A DNA stretch of 64,000 bases from positions 169,729,266 through 169,793,265 of the forward strand of contig NC_133330.1 in NCBI RefSeq assembly GCF_042186555.1, read 5' to 3'. Each line of letters begins with the position of its first letter. Position 1 is the first letter of the stretch. This document shows, in pieces, positions 56,317 to 64,000 of this stretch. Made by a program: the position numbers and the translations under genes. The stretch is from Aquarana catesbeiana (lineage: Eukaryota; Chordata; Amphibia; Anura; Ranidae). Below the pieces are notes generated by a model. It was not told the DNA's origin. It searched no databases and worked only from the letters and a program-made list of their open reading frames with translations.

Positions 56317-58177
56317 AACAAAAGGTGTAGCCGTCTGTTTTTCCAAACACTAAATTTCGCTATGTCACATGTCACCAAAGACCCCATAGGTAGATATATC
56401 CTGGTCAAGGGCACCATAGATGGAACGCTATATTCGTTTGTCTCTTACTACACCCCAAACAAAGGCCAAGACAAATTTTTTACCTCAATGATGCACTCCC
56501 TTGCACCTCGACTGGAAGGTATCATTATTTTAGGGGGAGACTCGAATATAGCATTTGATCTAACTCTAGACAAAAAGAAGTATAAAAATTGCCAAACTCC
56601 TATATGATGCTGGACTGGTAGACATTTGGAGGGAACTGAACCCCCGCTCTAAAGACCACACACATTACTCCGCTCCCCACCAGACATGTGCCAAGATAGA
56701 TCATGTTTTCCTACATACGAAATATATACCCCTTGCGATAAAGTCGATTATCAAAGATTCCCCTGTATCTGATCATTCTATGGTCACGCTCTCTATCCGC
56801 CTCACAGATTATACCAAAAAATAATTTAAGTGGCGACTCAATGAATCACTCCTAAGTAACAAGGTCTACTGTACTTTACTTGAGAGGGAACTCAAAGACT
56901 ACTTTCACAACAATGACACAGAGGCAATTTCCCCGGCTACACTATGGGCAGCCCACAAAGCTGTAATAAGAGGCAAAATCATTCAATTGTCATCACGTTT
57001 AAAAAAAGAACACCGGGTAGAAATAGACAAGCTCACTAAAAAATACCAGGTGGCCTGTAAGCATAATAAACAAGAACACACCCAATCTTCTTTACAAAAA
57101 CTAGAAACCGCCAGATTGAGGCTGGGTTCACACTGGTCCGACAAACGCTCCGACATTGGGAGCTCATGTCGCATGACGTGTGAAATTTAATGTTTCCCTA
57201 TGGGAGCCGTCCTAACTGGTCCGACACAAGTCGTTCCGACTTTAGAAATGCTCCCTGTACTACTTTGGTCCGACTTTGATCCTACTTCAGTCTATTGACT
57301 ATCATTGAAGTCGGATCAAAGTCGGATTGCCGTCTTGCATGATCCGACTTTGGCACGCGACTTGTGCTCAGATGTTCTTGAGGGGGAACTCCGCGCCAAA
57401 TTTTAAATAAAAAACCGGCATGGGTTCCCCCTCCAAGAGCATACCAGGCCCTTGGGTCTGGTATGGACCTTGAGGGGAACCCCCTACGCCGATAAAAACG
57501 GCGTGGGGGTCCCCCCCAATCCATACCAGACCCTTATCCGAGCACGCAGCCCGGCCGGACAGGAATGGGGGTGGGGACGAGCGAGCACCCCCCCACCTCC
57601 TGAGCCGTACCAGGCCGCATGCCCTCAACATGGGGGGTTGGTGCTTTGGGGGAGGGGGCGCGCTGCGGCCCCCCACCCCAAAGCACCTTGTCCCCATGTT
57701 GATGAGGACAAGGGCCTCTTCCCGACAACCCTGGCCGTTGGTTGTCGGGGTCTGCGGGCGGGGGGCTTATCGGAATCCGGGAGCCCCCTTTAATAAGGGA
57801 GCCCCCAGATCCCGGCCCCCCACCCTATGTGAATGAGTATGGGGTACAGCGTACCCCTACCCATTCACCTAGGAAAAAAGTGTCAATTTAAAAAAAAAAC
57901 ACTACACAGATTTTTAAAGCATTTTATTAGACAGCTCCGGGGGTCTTCTTCCGACTTCGGGGGTCTCTCCGGTTCTTCTCCACGCTCTCCGGATCTTCTG
58001 CCGGGCTCCTCCGCTCTCTTCTGCTCTTTTGCCGCTCTTTTGCTAAAGCGGAGGAGCCCGGTCTTCAATCTTCTGCCTTCTGCCTTCTGCCTTCTGCCTT
58101 CTGCCTTCTGCCCTCTTCTCCTGATGTTGACACGACGCTCTCTGGGGCTAGAATGCTCTCTGTGCGCTCTGCTCTGA

Positions 58178-58187
58178 CTTATATAGG
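58178..58187 (-). promoter_or_regulatory. TATA box of left arm, firing leftward
   Basis: CCTATATAAG on the minus strand, preceded by a GC-rich upstream part (GGGGCGGGGTCACCGC-like on that strand). Its poly(A) signal AATAAA is at 57,923-57,928 on the minus strand. Confidence 0.55.
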
Positions 58188-58343
58188 CGGTGACCCCGCC
58201 CCCTTATGCCGTCACAGTCCCTGGGCATGCTGGGACTGTGACGTTTTAGGGGGCGTGGTCATCGGGTGATGACCACGCCCCCTAAAACGTCACAGTCCCA
58301 GCATGCCCAGGGACTGTGACGGCATAAGGGGGCGGGGTCACCG

Positions 58344-58353
58344 CCTATATAAG
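58344..58353 (+). promoter_or_regulatory. TATA box of right arm, firing rightward
   Basis: CCTATATAAG on the plus strand, mirror image of 58,178-58,187; AATAAA follows at 58,603-58,608. The two boxes are about 160 bp apart across the palindrome centre, forming a symmetric divergent promoter. Confidence 0.55.
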
Positions 58354-61300
58354 TCAGAGCAGAGCGCACAGAGAGCATTCTAGCCCCAGAGAGCGTCGTG
58401 TCAACATCAGGAGAAGAGGGCAGAAGGCAGAAGGCAGAAGGCAGAAGGCAGAAGGCAGAAGATTGAAGACCGGGCTCCTCCGCTTTAGCAAAAGAGCGGC
58501 AAAAGAGCAGAAGAGAGCGGAGGAGCCCGGCAGAAGATCCGGAGAGCGTGGAGAAGAACCGGAGAGACCCCCGAAGTCGGAAGAAGACCCCCGGAGCTGT
58601 CTAATAAAATGCTTTAAAAATCTGTGTAGTGTTTTTTTTTAAATTGACACTTTTTTCCTAGGTGAATGGGTAGGGGTACGCTGTACCCCATACTCATTCA
58701 CATAGGGTGGGGGGCCGGGATCTGGGGGCTCCCTTATTAAAGGGGGCTCCCGGATTCCGATAAGCCCCCCGCCCGCAGACCCCGACAACCAACGGCCAGG
58801 GTTGTCGGGAAGAGGCCCTTGTCCTCATCAACATGGGGACAAGGTGCTTTGGGGTGGGGGGGGCCGCAGCGCGCCCCCCTCCCCCAAGGCACCACCCCCC
58901 ATGTTGAGGGCATGCGGCCTGGTACGGTTCAGGAGGGGGGGGGGCGCTCGCTCGTCCCCACCCCCATTCCTGTCCGGCCGGGCTGCGTGCTCGGATAAGG
59001 GTCTGGTATGGATTGGGGGCGACCCCCCACGCCGTTTTTTCGGCGTAGGGGGTTCCCCTCAAGGTCCATACCAGACCCAAGGGCCTGGTATGCCTCTGGA
59101 GGGGGAACCCATGCCGGTTTTTTATTTAAAATTTGGCGCGGAGTTCCCCCCTAAAGATTCATACCAAACACAGTGCCGGCATTGGCGGGGATCCAAGTCG
59201 GATCCCCGTTCATTGAAAGTCGGACACATGCCGGCTTCATGTCGCAGGGCAAAGTCGGATCCAAAGTAGGACGGCTGTCGTGTCGCACCAGTGTGAACCC
59301 AGCCTAAAACTCAACCTGGCCCTCACTACTGAAGCCGAGAGACACCTTCGCTGGTCAGGGGCGAGGTTTTACTCCCAAAAAGATAAAATAGGGACCAAAC
59401 TAGCCTCCAAACTTTCTCCCAAAACACGTCTGTTGGCATTTCCCAAAATCGGTTTACAATCTGGCACATTTACACAGAATCCACAACGTATTATGGAATG
59501 CTTCCAAGACTACTACGCTTCCCTTTACAAAGAAGATAAAAATAGCTCTTCCCTCAATCTCACCGAGTTCCTCGACTCAATTCAATTACCCAAACTTTCC
59601 ACAGACCATACTGAACTTCTTGACTGTCCCATTACCTCCTCGGAAATCAAGGAGACCATCAAGAACCTCAAACAGGGCTCTGCCCCCAGCCCTGTTGGTT
59701 TCTCTGTAAACGTACTATAAAAAATTTGTCGATATCCTTACACCTTACCTGGTCAGATTTTTTAACTCCCTACAATTAGGATCTCCCTTGGATAATCCCT
59801 CAAACTTAGCATACATCTCTGTCATTCCCAAACCAGGAAAAGACCCCTCAGCAATTGAAAATTATCGACCGATCTCCCTGATCAACAATGATCTTAAACT
59901 TCTAACAAAAATTCTGGTGAACCGTTTATCCTCCTTCATAGCCCAATATATCCACAAAGATCAGGCAGCATTTATCCCAGGGAGACAGGGTTCTGACCAG
60001 GTGAGAAGGGCTATAGACATAGTGTCCTTCCTAGGCTCTCAATGGGACCCTGTCAGGAAGGATTCCTACTTTCCATTGACCTTTGCAAAGCATTTGATAT
60101 GGTCACTTGGCCGTATATTTTCAAAGTCCTAGAAAGATGGGGACTGGGCCCCAAATTCCTAAACACTCTACATTCCCTTTATTCCAATCCTAGTGCCCAA
60201 GTAAGAATGCAGGGGAGATATTCAGACATGTTTAAAATAGAGAAAGGAACCAGACAAGGATGCCTGTTGTCGCCCTTAATTTTCACAATTGCCATTGAAT
60301 CCCTGGCAATTGCCATTCGCAGTCACCCCGATATTAAAGGAGTCGCATGCGGCCCACACGAACACAAATGTGCTCTTTTCGCGGATGATCTTCTCCTCTT
60401 TGTAACATCGCCCCTCATCTCAACCCCTAACATTATGAAGCTACTTGAGCGGTTTGGGGAAGTCCCAGGTCTTCTGGTCAATGTTTCCAAATCTGCAGCA
60501 CTAAATGTTTCAGTCTCGCCTGACTTCCTCAAGCGCCTGCAAACGTCCTTCACTTTCACATGGAGCACGAAATATATCCCCTATTTAGGAATCAACCTCA
60601 CCCCTAGATTTGACCTGCTTTTCTCCAACAACTACCCCCCTCTGTTCAAAAAACTTGAAGCCGATATGTCCGCTTGGTCGAAACATGATCTGTCCTGGCT
60701 AGGTAGAGTCAATTCCATTAAAATGACCCTCCTTCCCCGCCTCCTATACCTCTTTAGATCCCTACCAATCCCAATCAAGAAAGCTCAACTACTCTGTTTC
60801 CAATCCTCTATCCTGAAATTTATATGGGGCTCCAGAGGCAGACGATGCTCCAAAGAAACAATTTACAGACTCAAAACACAGGGAGGTCTAGCTCTACCCA
60901 ATATTTGGTGGTATTACAAATCAGCTCAGTTGGCACAGATCTCCATGGCCTACTCTAGGAGCCCTAAACCCAACTGACTACTGATGGAGAGACAAGCGAC
61001 ACCGCGTCACACGATAGACTACTTGCTCTGGGCTGCTCCATGCCTCAGATCAGCGATACTGGCCCCAACCCTCTCTCACTCGATGTCCCTCTGGGATAGA
61101 CTACAAAAAAATCCTGCTTTAACTTCCCCCATTCGCCCACTTTCCCACTTATTCCACAACCCAGAATTTCCACCTGGTCAAAACATATTAGTATTCAAAT
61201 GGTGGCTAAACAAGGGCCTATACAGGATTGGACACTTCCTTAACTCCACGGGACCCCTCTCTGTCGGGTACTGTGTCAGTAAACTGGATATGCCCGACTC

Positions 61301-62378
61301 CAAAAGATACAGACTTTACCAAATTACTCACTTCCTGAGATCAAAATGGTCGGAGGATTCAGGTCTCACTACACTAACAGCATATGAGTTGTGGTGCGCC
61401 AACGTAAAGGATCAGAAGGGGGGTGTCTCATTATCTATAATTCCCTAGCCAGCTCCTCTTCCAAACCGCTTTATGCCCGACTTTGGGAACGGGACTTGGC
61501 AGATGAGTGGGACTTGGATAAATGGTGCAGATGCTTTCACAGATCGTTCAAAGGAATTATTAACACCTCTCTAATGGAGGCTAGCATTAAAATCATTACA
61601 CGTTGGTATCGAGTTCCGCTCACCCTAGCCAAAATTTTCCCAGACTCATCCCCTCTGTGCTTCAGGGGCTGTGGCCATCTGGGATCTATACTCCATATAT
61701 GGTGGACATGTCCTCAAATCCGGAAATTCTGGAACAGTTTTTTCCACTTATTGCAAAAGATCACGGGAGTAGCCGTTCCACAGGTCCCGGAAATAGCTCT
61801 TCTAGAAAGTATTCCCAGACACACACAATCCCTGATCTTTTATATGCTTTTGGGTGCCAGAATCTCATTGCCAGAAACTGGCCGAATAAACAATGTTTCC
61901 TACGAACGAATAATGTGTCCATGATCATAAAAGTTGCCATTTTAAAATGTACAACAGTAAAGAAAAGCAAATAGAGCAGCACAAACTTAATAAAAATAAA
62001 GAAATAGGAACACAGAACAATTACTTACTTTTTTGCAGCACTCTCCTGATCCTTCTATACTGATCATGCTCCCTTAATTTGAGGTCCAACCACTGCTTCC
62101 TCAGTTGATCCTTGGATCGTCGTACCCCAAAATTCCTGTGCAGACTCTTCACAACTTTTGCCATGATCTTGGCCTTTCTGACATTTGGGTTTGGGTAAGG
62201 TCCATACTGCCCATCATAGTCGGCTCTTTTCAATATGTCCACCATCTCCACCATCTTAACAAAGGCCATATTTGAGGCCTTAAATGTTCTCCTCCGGAAT
62301 CATGACGTTTCTGGCTCTGGGCTTTCCTCCTCCTCCTCGTTGCTGTAATTATCACGCACCTGCTCTGTCTCCGCCATG

Positions 62379-62664
62379 TGCTCTCCCACTGCGCCGAAAG
62401 AGAAGGAGCGGGGAATAGACTAGAAAGAACGTCAGGGGCAGGCAGAGTTTCACGCATGCCTAGTGTATATAAAGCGTAACATGCATGCATCGTATGTACG
62501 ATCTGTGAGCGGAGGAAAGAGTATCGGAAGCGCCGATTGTGATAACGAAGCTAACATTTAAACTTGGGCCTATACTGCTTATATATTGAGGCCTATATTG
62601 GGACAATATTAGGAGACTTTAGCCTGACATTAGTGTTTGTCTTGTGTTGTGTCTTGCAGAGAAA
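62379..62664. promoter_or_regulatory. Bidirectional promoter of Harbinger copy 2
   Basis: Between the Myb ATG (minus, 62,378) and MADF ATG (plus, 62,665). TATATAAAG at about 62,465-62,473 faces the MADF gene; GTGTCTTGCAG just before the ATG is an intron acceptor. Same architecture as 20,190-20,479. Confidence 0.5.
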
Positions 62665-63634
62665 ATGGATCTAGTCAATGATCATGACTTTATGCCAATA
62701 TTCATTGATATGTTCAGGGAGCTGCCCTGTCTGTGGCAGGTAAACCACCCACATTATAACAATAAAACAAAGAGGAAGGCAGCGCTGGATCAATTTCTGG
62801 AATTTGTGAAGCCGGTGATCCCCACGGCAGACATCCCCTATTTGAAGGCCCTAATTGGTGGCATGAGGAGCACTTATCTAAGGGAGCGCAAGAAGGTCCA
62901 AAATTCCCTGAGATCAGGAGCTGCAGATGCCATTTATGTCCCCAGGCTGTGGTACTATGACAGACTGCATTTTCTGGCAGGCCAGACTGAACCCAAGCCA
63001 GCACTCTCCAGTCTTCCTTCCACGCTTCCGTCTACCTCAGCTGAGGCTTCTGACACCCAACCTGGGCCTTCCAGGCAGCAACATGTGAAGGAGCCCAGCT
63101 TCAGCCAGGTATAGCATTCTTCTAAATATTTCTGTTGGTCAAATTAATGATGTTAAAAATATGTTAGTTTGTATTCCTAATTTCTGATTTCACAAGGTGT
63201 TTTACATATCAATAGACAGTAGTGGCCACAAATAATTGTGACAAAAATGAAAAATGCTGGGCTCAGAATGATAGTATTTTCTATTTATTAACATTCAATT
63301 TGCAACAGTTATGAAGTGAAAATTGTGTGTGATTGATGAACAAAAAACTAAAACTATGTCCCTTTTTCATACACAGGAAAGTCTCAGCCAGGAGGTGGCC
63401 GGGCCCAGTAGCCTGCCCGAGACCCAGGTCCCTCCCTTCAACCAAAACGTGGCAGGAAGAGGAGTACCATGAAGGAGGCAGCAATTGGCCAACTTTGGAA
63501 GGCTACTACGGCCCTCAGAACCCCCCACAGTGTTCAAGAGGACTTTGCATACATTACAGCCTGCAAAATGCTGGAAATGGAGGAGGGCCAATGCCTAATA
63601 TGTGAGTATATCATCTTACAAGCCCTAAAATAAT
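62665..63634 (+). pseudogene. MADF-domain accessory gene of Harbinger copy 2
   Basis: Exon 1 is 62,665-63,108: MADF-like domain with FRELPCLWQVNHPHYNNKTK, KRKAALDQFLEFV, IGGMRSTYLRERKKVQNSL and VPRLWYYDRLHFLAGQTEP, then a Ser/Pro-rich part. Donor CAG|GTATAG. Exon 2 begins at 63,377 after CACAG (ESLSQEVAGPSSL) and reaches a TGA near 63,470; the helical C-terminus (YITACKMLEMEEGQ) is in another frame. The MADF domain itself is unbroken and better preserved than the copy 1 C-terminus, so together the copies define the gene. Function by family: sequence-specific DNA binding. Confidence 0.78.
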
Positions 63635-63859
63635 TTAAAAAATAACAGGAGATCAGGATTTAAAAAACTAAAAAAAATACAAAATCTAAAAAGATTAAAA
63701 AAAATATTCTTTTCGGGAGATGTGACTAATCAAAATATTATATTCATGAAATCACGAAAAATAATAAAGAAAGAAGTGTGTGAGAAGTCTGTGTGAATAT
63801 GAGCAGCAAAACAACTTCATTCTTCTAGCATTATAAAGAAGAAGAGAGTGTGCTGCATT

Positions 63860-64000
63860 AAACTATTTAAAACATTGCAGCGTGACGAAAGTGCTATATC
63901 CATTACGAACGCTAATTTTACCAGACCGAGCAGTTCCATCTCGGAATTTATTCTGAGCATGCGTGGCACTTTGTGCATCGGAATTGTCCACACACGGTCG
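63860..64000. repeat. Harbinger copy 2 right subterminal region, cut by window end
   Basis: Matches 18,310-18,440 of copy 1 in reverse: GTAAAACTT-like/ACGAACGCTAATTTTACC, CAGACCGAGC, TTATTCTGAGCATGCGTGGC and ACACACGGTCG at the very end. The terminal repeat would be completed about 160-200 bp beyond the window. Confidence 0.75.

Larger units (their letters stand above)
57120..59304. mobile_element. 2.2-kb palindromic (foldback) element
   Basis: Ends GGCTGGGTTCACACTGG and its complement. The centre is at about 58,264-58,267 (GGTCATC-GGGT-GATGACC). Inner arms of about 890 bp (57,374-58,263 and 58,268-59,160) are nearly identical in inverted orientation; the outer 100-250 bp differ. Each arm holds a TATA box, a purine-rich segment with GCAGAAG repeats, and AATAAA, oriented outward from the centre. 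The insertion point is the LINE ORF2 linker. No transposase; one arm is homologous to 2040-2740. Confidence 0.9.
46261..61879 (+). mobile_element. L1/Tx1-type LINE with two large nested insertions
   Basis: The GC-rich 5' region (46,261-46,413), ORF1 and ORF2 are present in order. A Penelope-like element (48,893-56,300) and a palindromic element (57,120-59,304) interrupt ORF2; removing them leaves about 6.0 kb. The 3' end is missing: it stops within ORF2 near LLGARISLPETG with no poly(A), and Harbinger sequence resumes at GGCCGAATAAACAATG. About 45 bp of Harbinger intron present in copy 1 are absent at the junction and no target duplication was seen. Confidence 0.9.
48675..61879 (+). pseudogene. 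LINE ORF2 (endonuclease, reverse transcriptase, Cys motif), interrupted twice
   Basis: ATG 48,675. Endonuclease: HIVSHNVQGLNSPVKRRK and VLLLLETHF, then after the Penelope insertion ILGGDSNIAFDLTLD and KDSPVSDHSMVTLSI, the catalytic SDH motif. The palindromic element splits the linker at 57,120/59,304 (TARL | KLNLALTTEAERHLRW). RT: YISVIPKPGKDPSAIENYRP, LSIDLCKAFDMVTW (motif A), KGTRQGCLLSPLIFTIAIES (motif B) and CALFADDLLLF (FADD catalytic). C-terminus: CFRGCGHLGSILHIWWTCP. Stops or shifts occur near 56,605, 56,822, 59,720, 60,050, 60,976 and 61,448. The 3' end is lost. Confidence 0.9.
45478..62378 (-). pseudogene. Myb/SANT-like gene of Harbinger copy 2, intron 1 holds a LINE
   Basis: Exon 1 is 62,029-62,378 (ATG 62,378), exon 2 45,731-45,862, exon 3 45,478-45,654, all minus strand with conserved splice sites. 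Exon 1 contains the DNA-binding part (KAKIMAKVVKSLHRNFGV, QLRKQWLDLKLREHDQYRR) but also a TGA at 62,300-62,302 in place of an Arg codon of copy 1. Exon 3 ends with the coiled-coil-like NINDVQNKMKNIIDVLGRI. About 16 kb separate exons 1 and 2 because the LINE at 46.26-61.88 kb inserted in intron 1. Confidence 0.82.
42027..64000. mobile_element. PIF/Harbinger element, copy 2, opposite orientation, split by a LINE
   Basis: Left end TGCCCTGTAGACACGGTCGG after TTA. It runs to about 46,260 and resumes at about 61,880 after the LINE, then continues past the window end, where sequence matching the left subterminal region of copy 1 appears (GCATGCGTGGCACTTTGTGC, CACACACGGTCG). Without the LINE at least 6.35 kb remain. 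Gene order mirrors copy 1. Transposase, Myb and MADF genes all carry breaks. Confidence 0.9.

Noticed and set aside
1..64000. Host protein genes, tRNA or rRNA genes
   Set aside because: No conserved tRNA boxes, rRNA segments or non-transposon protein domains were recognised on either strand.

Overview
The window is eukaryotic repeat-rich DNA with no recognisable host gene. Several dispersed repeats look like families common in true frogs (Ranidae): TTAA-flanked elements ending TTAACCACTT, Harbinger ends carrying ACACACGGTCGGA, and TTAAAG..GTAAACC MITEs. That attribution comes from memory of those families, not from a search. Nearly everything identified is a transposable element, often nested, and most coding copies are broken.

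Layout. 1-3.8 kb: a 22-bp minisatellite and three short non-autonomous elements. 3.77-9.15 kb: a full-length Ty3/gypsy chromovirus whose 5' LTR holds a TTAA-target MITE that itself holds a retroposon-like piece. 9.9-16.9 kb: a palindromic Tc1 derivative, a second copy of that MITE and two noncoding TTAA-flanked elements. 16.95-25.27 kb: a Tc1/mariner element split by a complete 6.9-kb PIF/Harbinger element with three genes (MADF-type protein, Myb/SANT-like protein, DDE transposase). 25.66-28.22 kb: a 5'-truncated L1/Tx1-type LINE with a poly(A) tail and 17-bp target duplication. 29.7-37.9 kb: a hAT-derived region with a large inverted repeat made of a 34-bp satellite, Harbinger MITEs, another TTAA element and a broken hAT transposase. 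38.59-40.22 kb: a full-length Tc1 element. 40.2-42.0 kb: an unidentified, possibly LTR-type, remnant.

42.03 kb to the end: a second Harbinger copy in opposite orientation. Intron 1 of its Myb-like gene contains a long L1/Tx1 LINE (about 46.26-61.88 kb). That LINE contains a 7.4-kb Penelope-like element (48.89-56.30 kb, 17-bp target duplication) and a 2.2-kb palindrome (57.12-59.30 kb) with mirrored TATA boxes and poly(A) signals.

How the genes work together. In the Harbinger elements the MADF and Myb-like genes are head to head over a short GC-rich promoter and the transposase gene converges on the Myb-like gene. The Myb-like gene of copy 1 is open over three exons; both transposases are broken. 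By family knowledge the Myb-like protein binds element ends and partners the DDE nuclease; the MADF protein as a third partner is my inference. The most interesting signals are this three-gene Harbinger, a hammerhead-ribozyme-like motif in the Penelope terminal repeat (55,902-55,942), the mirror-image element with divergent promoters, and the inverted 34-bp satellite with higher-order structure.
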